From Deltaproteobacteria bacterium (GTDB taxonomy: Bacteria > Desulfobacterota > Desulfobulbia > Desulfobulbales > UBA5123): a stretch of 5,620 nucleotides of DNA. Below, piece by piece: positions 1 to 5,620 of the stretch. Under the pieces are notes generated by a model, which ran no database searches, was not told where the DNA came from, and was given only the letters and a program-made list of their open reading frames with translations. The stretch covers positions 1 through 5,620 of the forward strand of contig JAJYKH010000204.1 of NCBI GenBank assembly GCA_021788685.1. The letters run 5' to 3'. The translations under genes were made by a program, and so were the position numbers. Position 1 is the stretch's first letter. Every line of letters begins with the position of its first letter.

Positions 1-297
1 GCCATTGCCAAGGACCTGACCCGGGTTCCGGAGTCGGAGGAGTACCGGCGATATCACTTGCACGAAACCCAGGTCCAGAAGGCGATCAAGGAGGCGGTCG
101 GCAAGGCCCGGCTCACGAAGCGGGCCTCGGCGCATACCTTCCGGCACAGCTTCGCGAGCCACCTGCTCCAAGCCAATTTCGACATCCGGACGATCCAGGA
201 GCTGCTCGGTCACAGCGATCTCAAGACCACCATGATCTACACTCATACGGTGAAGAGCACGACCATCAAGGAAGCCCGCAGCCCGCTCGACCTCTAA
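1..297 (+). CDS. intI: Integron integrase (IntI-type tyrosine recombinase), 3' part only
   Basis: This is the C-terminal 98 residues of a tyrosine site-specific recombinase, in frame from base 1 to a TAA at 295-297; the start lies off the left edge. The visible part carries the end of the catalytic domain: HTFRHSF (His45 and Arg48 of the visible fragment), GH at 70-71, and the nucleophile Tyr80 in MIYTH. It is assigned to integron integrases rather than XerC/D because of the segment RRYHLHETQVQKAI before the HxxR box, the ELLGH..LKTTMIYTH block and the SPLD ending, all typical of IntI. IntI proteins are about 320-340 residues, so roughly 70% is missing. Known role: it recombines attI with attC sites to insert and excise gene cassettes. 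attI normally abuts the 5' end of intI, which is outside this window. Codon and base use look like the neighbouring genes. The stop overlaps the stop of the convergent MATE gene. Confidence 0.88.
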   Translation, partial: AIAKDLTRVPESEEYRRYHLHETQVQKAIKEAVGKARLTKRASAHTFRHSFASHLLQANFDIRTIQELLGHSDLKTTMIYTHTVKSTTIKEARSPLDL

Positions 298-1703
298 GAA
301 AGCTTCTCCCCCCCGAAAATCCTGATCTCCTTCCACCGCCCCCGTCGGAACCGCTGCATCATCAGCAGGCACTGAAGAACCATGGAAACCACCATGGCGA
401 GCCAGACGCCGGTGGCCCGGAGGGGGGTCAGCAGGGCGAGGGCGGCGGCGAGCGGCAGCCGCACCGCCCAGAGGGCGCCCAGGACCACCTGCATGGTGCC
501 GCGGGTGTCCCCGGCCCCTTCCAGCCCGCCGCCCAGGCAGACCCCGACGGCCATGAACGGCTGGCTCACCATGTTGAAGCGGAGGTAGAGATGGGTCAGC
601 TCCCGGACTTTCGGGTCGGGGGTGATCAAACCCGCCAGCTCCCGGGACCAGACGAAAATAGGGAGGGCCAGCAGGGTGAGGATCAGGCCCCCGGCGCCGG
701 CCAGGCGCCAGCCGCTCTGCTCGGCCCGTTTTTCATTGTTCGCCCCCAGGGCCTGGCCGACGAGCACGGCGGAGACCATGTTGAGGGCGTAGGCGGGGAG
801 ATAGAGGATGGCCTCGATCCGCAAGCCGTTGGTGAGCGCCGCGGTGGCGGCCACTGCTTCGAGCGGGAGCTGCCCCAGGATGGCGTAGAGGACGAGGCTC
901 CCGAGCTGCCACCCCGCCTGGAGGAGCCCCGCCGGCCAGCCAAGCTGGAGGAGTCGCCGGGCCAGGGCGGCCTCCAATCCCCACCCGCCCCTCCCGAGCC
1001 CCTGCCGGAAGAGGATGGCCAAGGACACCGCCCCGCCGGCCAGGGAGCTGAGCGCCGTGGCGATGGCGATCCCGGACGGCCCCAGGGCGGGCAGCCCCCA
1101 GAGGCCGAAGGCCAGCCCGAAAACTGCGGGCAGGTTGAGCCCGGCGGCCACCGCCGAGGCGAGGAGCACCAGCAGGGTCTGACCCCGGGCCCGGAAGACG
1201 GCACTGGCTACCACCAGCACCCCTTCGGGGAGCAGGGAGAGGGCATACCAGGGCATGAGCGCCATGGCCGGGGCCAGTTCCGAGGGAGGAAGCGCCAAGC
1301 GGAGCAGCGATCGGGGGAGCCACACGAAGCCGAGGAGGGACACCGGGGCGGTGAGGAGCAGGGCCAGGAGCACCCCGTGGCGGGCCGCCTGCCAGAGGGC
1401 CGCGATCTCGCACGCCCCCTGGCGGCGGGCGATCACCGCCACCAGCCCCACCCCCAGGGCGTTGGCGATCACGGTGAAAAAGAAGAGGAGCTGGCTGGCG
1501 AACCCCACCGCCCCCTGGACCTGGGGGCTGAACCGGCCAGCCACGTAGACGTCGGTGAGCCCCACCGAGAACTGGAGGAGCATGGAGCCGACCAGCGGCC
1601 AGGAAAGGCGCCACATCTCGGTCCAGGAGGTCTGGGCCGTTTCCGGCCCGCGCTGGCGGAGGCCAAGGCAGGCGGCGTCCGGAGAAGGAAACGAGTCGGC
1701 CAT
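294..1703 (-). CDS. MATE family efflux transporter
   Basis: A 469-residue polytopic inner-membrane protein, the usual length for MATE (multidrug and toxic compound extrusion) antiporters, which export cationic drugs or metabolites in exchange for Na+ or H+. It has two pseudo-symmetric halves of hydrophobic helices: about residues 32-235 and 250-450. The first helix has SVGLTDVYVAGRF with Asp51, which falls where MATE proteins commonly have a TM1 acidic residue. The second half contains VGQALGANNEKRAEQSG (315-331) and GGLEGAGDTR (391-400), both MATE hallmarks; VFRARGQT (169-176) is the first-half counterpart. The ATG at 1703 gives a 30-residue hydrophilic leader but has no clear Shine-Dalgarno. 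Met30 (1616) is an alternative start just before TM1. The gene is on the same strand as korAB, downstream of a REPIN-like element, so it may be read through from that operon or have its own weak promoter. The TAG stop overlaps the intI stop. Substrate cannot be inferred. Confidence 0.93.
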   Translation of the reverse strand: MADSFPSPDAACLGLRQRGPETAQTSWTEMWRLSWPLVGSMLLQFSVGLTDVYVAGRFSPQVQGAVGFASQLLFFFTVIANALGVGLVAVIARRQGACEIAALWQAARHGVLLALLLTAPVSLLGFVWLPRSLLRLALPPSELAPAMALMPWYALSLLPEGVLVVASAVFRARGQTLLVLLASAVAAGLNLPAVFGLAFGLWGLPALGPSGIAIATALSSLAGGAVSLAILFRQGLGRGGWGLEAALARRLLQLGWPAGLLQAGWQLGSLVLYAILGQLPLEAVAATAALTNGLRIEAILYLPAYALNMVSAVLVGQALGANNEKRAEQSGWRLAGAGGLILTLLALPIFVWSRELAGLITPDPKVRELTHLYLRFNMVSQPFMAVGVCLGGGLEGAGDTRGTMQVVLGALWAVRLPLAAALALLTPLRATGVWLAMVVSMVLQCLLMMQRFRRGRWKEIRIFGGEKLS

Positions 1704-1751
1704 GGGCGGGGGCCAGTGCTAACTTGGGCAAATATCCTATCCTTCCACTGT

Positions 1752-1880
1752 CGTCACCCCGGCGAAGGCCGGGGTCCAGAACCACTTGAAGGACTGGATG
1801 ACTCGCTGCGCTTGCCCTGCGGGCCGCCCTTCGGGCGTTCAACGCGCGAGCGCTTTTGTCCGGCCTTCGCCGGAATGACG
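1752..1880. repeat. REPIN-like element: two inverted REP palindromes with structured centre
   Basis: The ends at 1752-1772 and 1860-1880 are 21-base inverted repeats that match at 19 positions (core GGCGAAGGCCGG). Each arm is itself a hairpin: CCCCGGC-GAAG-GCCGGGG at 1757-1774, and CCGGC-CTTC-GCCGG at 1860-1873. The centre is also self-complementary. CGCTGCGCTTG (1804-1814) pairs with 1840-1852 with two bulges, enclosing two tandem mini-hairpins. The whole can fold as a long cruciform. This resembles the widespread proteobacterial REP doublets whose accidental translation reads like FRRRPDKS...LDPGLRRGDD; such elements are usually mobilised in trans by RAYT (IS200-like) transposases. It fills most of the 217-bp gap between korB and the MATE gene, 40 bp past the korB stop. 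Read as RNA it could stabilise the korAB 3' end or reduce read-through, though no T-run marks a classical terminator. Confidence 0.85.
1814..1837. repeat. Two tandem short hairpins at the centre of the REPIN-like element
   Basis: Directly adjacent perfect stem-loops: GCCC-TGC-GGGC at 1814-1824 and CGCCC-TTC-GGGCG at 1825-1837. They lie between the outer self-complementary segments 1804-1814 and 1840-1852, forming the tip of the predicted cruciform. No T-tract follows either hairpin on either strand, so I do not call a Rho-independent terminator. Confidence 0.7.
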
Positions 1881-1920
1881 GCAAAGGCGGAACGGTGGAG
1901 GTGGAGTTTTGGAATCCAAC

Positions 1921-2772
1921 TTAGAAAAAGGCGTTCGCTTCCTCTTTCACCCGCGCGAAATCGAAGGGCTGCCGCACCAGGGGGGTTTCCCGGATGACCG
2001 GCACCCGCTCCTCGAAGAGGGGCCGCTCCTTCCGGTAGAGGATGCCGATGGGGATCCTCGCCCCCCACTCACGGGCCCGCTCGAAGGCGGCGGCCCGGTC
2101 GGCGGGATCGTAGCCCTCCTCCAGGCGGTAGACCCGCTCCCCGTACCACTTGAAGGTGTTCACCCGGTTGAAGGTGACGCAAGGCTGGAGGATGTCGATC
2201 AGGGCGAACCCCTTGTGGCGGATCGCCTCGCTCATGAGATGCTGGAGGAAATCCATGTCCCCGGCGAAGCCCCGGGCCACGAAGCTGCAGTCGAGGGCGA
2301 TGGCGAGCGCGAGCGGGTTCTCCTGGCCGGCCAGCACCCCGAATGGCTGGAGCTTGGTCACCATCCCCTCTTCCGAGGTGGGCGAGGCCTGGCCCTTGGT
2401 GAGGCCGTAGATCTGGTTGTCGTGGACGAAGAGCTTCACGTTCACGTTGCGGCGGATGGCGTGCACGAAGTGGTTGCCCCCTTCCGCGTAGCAGTCGCCG
2501 TCCCCGGTCTCCACGATGGTGAGGAGCTCGTGGTTGGCGAGGGCGACCCCGGTCGCCACCGGCAGGGTCCGGCCGTGGAGGCCGTTGAAGATGTTGCACC
2601 GGGTGTAGTGGGGCAATTTCGCCGCCTGGCCGATCCCCGAGACCATGACCACCTGGTGCGGCTCGATCCCCAGGCCGACGAAGGTCTTCCTGACCGCGTT
2701 CAGGATGCCGAAATTGCCGCAGCCCGGGCACCAGGCGGGGACCTGGCCCCGGTAGTCATCCAAGGTGGGCAT
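1921..2772 (-). CDS. korB: 2-oxoacid:acceptor (ferredoxin) oxidoreductase, beta subunit (TPP-binding)
   Basis: A 283-residue cytosolic TPP-binding subunit that pairs with the upstream gamma-alpha subunit to decarboxylate a 2-oxoacid oxidatively to acyl-CoA, or carboxylate in reverse. Visible motifs are WCPGCGNFGILNA (14-26, Cys15 and Cys18), SGIGQAAKLPHY (45-56), HGRTLPVATG (66-75), the TPP/Mg motif GDGD at 90-93 extending to DNQIYGLTKGQASPTS (118-133), and LQPCVTFN (195-202, Cys198). Length and order fit the two-subunit OFOR/KorB family. The ATG at 2772 is chosen because it has GGAGAGG just upstream and opens directly into the family's usual N-terminus; an upstream in-frame ATG at 2874 would only add 34 non-conserved residues overlapping korA. 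Oddity: the position that holds the third iron-sulfur Cys in characterised relatives is Gln49; Cys59 may substitute. The acid used (2-oxoglutarate, pyruvate, branched-chain) cannot be decided, so the symbol is family-level only. Confidence 0.93.
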   Translation of the reverse strand: MPTLDDYRGQVPAWCPGCGNFGILNAVRKTFVGLGIEPHQVVMVSGIGQAAKLPHYTRCNIFNGLHGRTLPVATGVALANHELLTIVETGDGDCYAEGGNHFVHAIRRNVNVKLFVHDNQIYGLTKGQASPTSEEGMVTKLQPFGVLAGQENPLALAIALDCSFVARGFAGDMDFLQHLMSEAIRHKGFALIDILQPCVTFNRVNTFKWYGERVYRLEEGYDPADRAAAFERAREWGARIPIGILYRKERPLFEERVPVIRETPLVRQPFDFARVKEEANAFF

Positions 2773-4480
2773 GGACCTCTCCGAGCAGGGATTCGAGGGT
2801 GAAGGGCCGGCCGTCGTACCGGTTGATCCGGCCGGTGAACCCAAACCCCGTTTCCGCCCGCAGCAGGCGGGCAAACTGGCCGGTGGCGTTGCTCTCGATG
2901 CAGAGGCTCACCCGGGCTCCGCGGAGGAGCGCCAGGTAGTCGAACCGGTCGGTGAGGGGGAGCGGAAAGACCTCGCTGAAGTGGAGCATGGCGATCCGGT
3001 GCCTCCCGGACAGCGCGTCCACCACCTCCCGCATCACCCCCCAGGTGGAGCCGAAGCCGGCGAGAACGATCTCCGGCTGCTCCGCCCCGTAGAGGCTCGG
3101 GGGCGCCATCTCCTGGCGGATGAGGGGCAGCTTCCGGAAGAGCCGTTTCTCCACCATCCGGTTGCGGGTGGCCGCATCTTCGATGATGTGGCCCTCCTCG
3201 TCGTGCTCGTCGCTGTCCACCACCACCAGGTGCTTGGACGCGCCCGGCACCGCCAGGGGCGAAACGCCGTTGTCGGTGAATTGGTACCGCTTGTATGACG
3301 GGAGCCCCGCCAGCTTGTCCCCCCGCAGCCGGTAGTCGGTGTAGACCAGCCGTTCCGTGGGGAGGCCGGTCCCCGTCCATTCCGAGTCCGCCAGGTACTG
3401 GTCGCCCTGGACGAAGACCGGGACCTGGTACTTCTCGGCCAGGTCGAAGGCCTTGTTGGTGAGGAGGAAAGCCTGCTCCGGGGTGCCGGGGGCGAAGACC
3501 ACCCGCGGAAACTCCCCGTGGCCGGCGTGGACCACGAAGAGGAGGTCCCCCTGCTCGGTGCGGGTGGGCAGGCCGGTGGCCGGGCCGGGCCGCTGCATCT
3601 CGGCAATGACCAGGGGGGTCTCGGTCATCCCCGCGAGCGAAAACCCCTCCTGCATGAGGGCAAATCCCCCCCCCGAGGTGCCGGTCATGGCCCGCACCCC
3701 GGCGTAGGAGGCGCCCAGGGCCATGTTGATGGCGGCGATCTCGTCTTCCGCCTGCTCCACCACCAGCCCGTGCGCCTTGGCCTTGGAGGCGAGGAAGGTC
3801 ATCACCCCGGTGGACGGGGTCATGGGGTAGGCGGAGTAGAGCTTCACCCCCGACAGGAGCGCCCCCAGGCCCATGGCGGTGACCCCGTCGATGAGCATGA
3901 GCCGCTCCCCCCCGGAGGGAACGGTGCGGAAGGAGTCGAGCCGGCGGCAGTATTCCCGGACGAACCCGGAGCCGGCGCGGCCGGTTGCGATGTTGCCCCG
4001 GACCACCGGCTCGCCCTTCTTTTCCATGGTGATGCGGACGATTTCCTCGAAGGCGCCGAGATCGAGGCCAAGGAGGCCGAGAACCCCGCCCACGGCGGCG
4101 GAGTTCGCCATGATCCGGTCGCCCCCTTTTTCCACGGCCAGCCTCTCGGCGGGCAGGTCGAAAAACTCCTCGCCCTCGTACCGGTCCCGGACCGCCTCGG
4201 CGTCATAGATGATCAGGCCGCCCTCGGCGAGGGTGGGCCGGTGGATCCCGATGGTATTTTTGTCCAGGGCGACGAGGAGGTTGACCCGCTCCCGGGAGCA
4301 GGAGATCGGCCGGTCGGCGAAGCGGATCTGGTAGAAGTTGTGGCCGCCCCGGATGCGGGACATGTAGTCCTGGTGGGTGAAGACGTGGTACCCCAGGCGG
4401 GAGAACACCTTGGCCAGCAGGCCGCCGATGGTCTGCAGCCCCTGCCCCGCCTGGCCGCCGATCTTGAGGGAATAGTCCAT
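2756..4480 (-). CDS. korA: 2-oxoacid:acceptor (ferredoxin) oxidoreductase, fused gamma-alpha subunit
   Basis: A 574-residue cytosolic subunit with the standard gamma-alpha fusion. Residues 1 to about 185 form the gamma (POR) domain with GGQAGQG at 8-14 and SRIRGGHNFYQIR at 41-53. Residues about 195-435 form the pyrimidine-binding POR_N domain with the substrate loop YPMTP (218-222), EQAEDEIAAINMALGAS (242-258; the acidic residues expected to activate TPP), TSGGGF (268-273) and GPATGLPTRTEQGDL (299-313). DSDEHDEEGHI (422-432) is a conserved KorA stretch. Residues about 470-574 are the C-terminal PFOR_II-like domain (IESNATGQFARLLR at 528-541). It overlaps korB by 17 bp, so the two are one operon and one enzyme. 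AAGG precedes the ATG by about 7 bases. Differences from the usual sequence: DGVTAMGLGAL (198-208) where many relatives have a GNEA-type motif, and SGGG for SGPG. No ferredoxin or delta subunit is encoded beside it, as in other two-subunit forms. Confidence 0.94.
   Translation of the reverse strand: MDYSLKIGGQAGQGLQTIGGLLAKVFSRLGYHVFTHQDYMSRIRGGHNFYQIRFADRPISCSRERVNLLVALDKNTIGIHRPTLAEGGLIIYDAEAVRDRYEGEEFFDLPAERLAVEKGGDRIMANSAAVGGVLGLLGLDLGAFEEIVRITMEKKGEPVVRGNIATGRAGSGFVREYCRRLDSFRTVPSGGERLMLIDGVTAMGLGALLSGVKLYSAYPMTPSTGVMTFLASKAKAHGLVVEQAEDEIAAINMALGASYAGVRAMTGTSGGGFALMQEGFSLAGMTETPLVIAEMQRPGPATGLPTRTEQGDLLFVVHAGHGEFPRVVFAPGTPEQAFLLTNKAFDLAEKYQVPVFVQGDQYLADSEWTGTGLPTERLVYTDYRLRGDKLAGLPSYKRYQFTDNGVSPLAVPGASKHLVVVDSDEHDEEGHIIEDAATRNRMVEKRLFRKLPLIRQEMAPPSLYGAEQPEIVLAGFGSTWGVMREVVDALSGRHRIAMLHFSEVFPLPLTDRFDYLALLRGARVSLCIESNATGQFARLLRAETGFGFTGRINRYDGRPFTLESLLGEVHAHLG
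2776..2782 (-). promoter_or_regulatory. Ribosome binding site of korB inside the end of korA
   Basis: GGAGAGG on the minus strand, with the GGAG core 6 bases from the ATG at 2772. It lies within the last codons of korA, whose TGA is at 2758-2756, so korA and korB are probably translationally coupled. It fixes the korB start. Confidence 0.75.
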
Positions 4481-4916
4481 GCCGCCACCTTCGGCCTGAT
4501 CCCCCCACCCGGACCGCTAGGTGGTGAAGGGCGAATGGGTGAAAAAGTCAAACTTGGGATTGAAGGGAGAAAGACGATCGGCCGATTCGATCTGCATGTC
4601 CATTCTCAACTTCGTTTTTCCATTTTCCATTGGCGGCGCAAGAGTTGTCAAATCCGAACGGGCCGGGTCGAGGCCAGCCGCTGGGCGGGATCCCTTCCTT
4701 TTTTTTCGGGTCCTCTTTTCCCCGACCCCAAAATGGAGTACAACGAATCTGGCCGTACAGGATCACGGCTGCTTCCCCCGGTTGCAGCATCGGGACGGAT
4801 GCCAATCGGAACAAAAGATTCTCGACAGCGAGCCCCCGCCAACACTTTCCCGCCAGCATCCCCAGGCCCCACCGCGTTTCGACTGCCCTCCGATCAGCCG
4901 GCACCAACGACCAGCC
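4481..4916. other. Divergent intergenic region between korA and the DUF748 gene
   Basis: 436 bp without a supported gene, less GC-rich than the coding regions, especially at 4540-4660 and 4690-4750. It should hold the promoters for korAB (minus) and the DUF748 gene (plus). I can point to one candidate minus-strand promoter (4622-4651). Other visible items are a 10-base palindrome ATCGGCCGAT at 4577-4586, a repeated TTTTCCAT word at 4617-4630, and a run of T with GGGATCCC before it (4688-4707). None has enough structure to be called an operator or terminator. Short open frames on both strands here resemble no family I know and lack ribosome binding sites. Confidence 0.6.
4622..4651 (-). promoter_or_regulatory. 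Putative sigma70-type promoter for korAB
   Basis: On the minus strand there is a perfect TTGACA -35 box (4651-4646), an 18-base spacer, and GAAAAT (4627-4622), which matches four of six bases of the -10 consensus. Transcription would begin near 4615, giving a leader of about 135 nt before korA. The -35 is convincing and the -10 is weak, so this is only a candidate. Confidence 0.35.
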
Positions 4917-5620
4917 ATGACCAAGCCCTTTGACTCCTTCGGCTCCATTCCCATTTCCGGGATTGGCGGGAAAGGAATCGGATCCCCCCTCCCTGCCGGC
5001 GAGCCCCAGGAAGGCCCCACCCTTTCACCGGCCCCTCCCAGCCGCCACGCCCGGATCCAGGAGCAGCGGCAGGCCGCGCACCAGCGCCGCCGCCGGCTGG
5101 CCCGCCTGGCCGCCATCCCGCTCGTTTTTCTCGTTCTCTATTACCTGGCCGGCTCCCTGCTGGTGCCCTACCTGCTCGAACGCGTCCTTCCCGGGCGTCT
5201 GGCCAAGGCCCTGGACCGGCCGGTTGCCGTTGGCGACGCCGCTTTCAACCCGTTCACCCTCACCGTCACCCTGGGGGACGTCCTGATCGGGCCCCGGCTG
5301 AGCGAGCCGGCGGAGGGCATCGACCCGCTCCTCTCCTTCAGCCGCCTGAAGCTCGATTTTTCCGCCGCCAGCTTTTCCAGGCTCGCCCTCATCTGCGACC
5401 GCGTGGCCGTCCGCCGGCCGGTCATCCACCTGCTCCGGCGGCAGGACGGCTCTTACAATCTGAAGGACCTCCTGCCGCCGGGGCTTGCCCGCCTGCGGTT
5501 CTCGTTCAACAACATCAGCGTCCGGGAGGGCCGGCTCGTCTTCAACGACCGGCCGGCCCGCGCCACCCAGCTCGTGGAGGACATCGACCTCGCCCTGCCG
5601 TCTCTGTCCAACATCGCTTA
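4917..5620 (+). CDS. DUF748 / AsmA-like envelope protein, N-terminal part only
   Basis: An open frame from ATG 4917 to the right edge, 234 complete codons and no stop; the family is commonly about 1000 residues or more, so most of it is outside. Residues 1-45 are a Gly/Pro-rich hydrophilic leader, 46-63 a basic stretch (RIQEQRQAAHQRRRRLAR), 64-88 a single membrane segment, and the rest periplasmic. The block DRPVAVGDAAFNPFTLTVTL (100-119), then FSRLKLDFSAASFSRLAL (141-158), RRPVIHLLRRQDGSYNLKDLL (split at 166-176 and 177-186) and ISVREGRLVFND (200-211) is the classic DUF748 opening. These proteins belong to the AsmA-like, beta-strand-rich envelope proteins proposed to bridge inner and outer membranes in lipid trafficking; that role is inferred from the superfamily. 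No good Shine-Dalgarno precedes ATG 4917, but there is no later in-frame ATG before the membrane segment. It is divergent from korAB and functionally unrelated to it. Confidence 0.85.
   Translation, partial: MTKPFDSFGSIPISGIGGKGIGSPLPAGEPQEGPTLSPAPPSRHARIQEQRQAAHQRRRRLARLAAIPLVFLVLYYLAGSLLVPYLLERVLPGRLAKALDRPVAVGDAAFNPFTLTVTLGDVLIGPRLSEPAEGIDPLLSFSRLKLDFSAASFSRLALICDRVAVRRPVIHLLRRQDGSYNLKDLLPPGLARLRFSFNNISVREGRLVFNDRPARATQLVEDIDLALPSLSNIA

Noticed and set aside
294..1750. MATE gene as an integron cassette
   Set aside because: The 3' end of the gene abuts the 3' end of intI instead of attI, and I find no paired GTTRRRY / RYYYAAC boxes with attC-like symmetry beside it.
1754..1884. Small protein reading MPSFRRRPDKS...LDPGLRRGDD on the minus strand
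   Set aside because: This is the well-known accidental translation of the REP palindrome, often mis-annotated as a hypothetical protein.
591..1997. 468-codon open frame on the plus strand, opposite the MATE gene
   Set aside because: It is antisense to a clear MATE protein, has low-complexity Gly/Glu/Pro/Arg-rich content and no recognisable domain, and runs through the REPIN element. High GC at third codon positions produces such frames.
1909..2802. 297-codon open frame on the plus strand, opposite korB
   Set aside because: Antisense shadow of korB with no family resemblance; the minus-strand protein has intact TPP and Cys motifs.
4577..4586. Perfect 10-base palindrome ATCGGCCGAT as an operator
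   Set aside because: A palindrome of this length is expected by chance about once in every two or three regions of this size, and there is no second copy or repressor gene nearby.
4688..4730. T-run at about 4699-4707 as a terminator
   Set aside because: The palindrome before it has no room for a loop, the stem after it is only about 5 bp, and there is no upstream plus-strand gene that would need a terminator here.
4548..4907. 119-codon open frame on the minus strand upstream of korA
   Set aside because: No recognisable family, no good ribosome binding site, and it covers the likely korAB promoter.
3518..4933. 471-codon open frame on the plus strand, opposite korA
   Set aside because: Composition is Gly/Glu/Pro-rich with no domain, it is antisense to a well-conserved gene, and it runs across the whole intergenic region into the DUF748 start.
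1..5620. CRISPR array, tRNA or rRNA genes
   Set aside because: No regularly spaced direct repeats and no tRNA or rRNA-like sequence were seen on either strand.

Overview
The window is a GC-rich stretch of a bacterial chromosome. Its gene content is an integron integrase tail, a two-subunit 2-oxoacid:acceptor oxidoreductase, a MATE transporter, a DUF748/AsmA-like envelope protein and a REPIN-type palindrome. This fits a Gram-negative, probably anaerobic or facultative bacterium. My best guess is a deltaproteobacterial lineage such as Desulfuromonadota/Geobacter relatives, but no marker in the window proves it.

Layout, left to right. (1) At 1-297 on the plus strand is the C-terminal 98 residues of an integron-type tyrosine recombinase, cut by the left edge. 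(2) At 294-1703 on the minus strand is a complete MATE-family efflux transporter that converges on the integrase; the two stop codons overlap. (3) At 1704-1920 is a short spacer holding a 129-bp REPIN-like imperfect palindrome. (4) At 1921-2772 and 2756-4480, both minus strand, are the beta and fused gamma-alpha subunits of a 2-oxoacid:acceptor (ferredoxin) oxidoreductase. They overlap by 17 bp and clearly form one operon (korA then korB). The MATE gene lies downstream on the same strand, beyond the REPIN element. (5) At 4481-4916 is a 436-bp divergent intergenic region with a plausible minus-strand promoter for korAB. (6) From 4917 to the right edge, plus strand, is the start of a DUF748 (AsmA-like) envelope protein.

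Functionally, KorAB would interconvert a 2-oxoacid plus CoA with an acyl-CoA and CO2, using a low-potential carrier such as ferredoxin. No ferredoxin gene is visible here. The MATE pump and the DUF748 protein are unrelated envelope functions. The integrase tail suggests that an integron (attI and any cassette array) lies beyond the left edge, since attI normally sits next to the 5' end of intI.

I do not see an undescribed multi-gene system inside this window. The best leads are the neighbouring integron, an oxidoreductase beta subunit in which one expected iron-sulfur cysteine is Gln (with a possible substitute Cys ten residues later), and the structured REPIN element between korB and the transporter.
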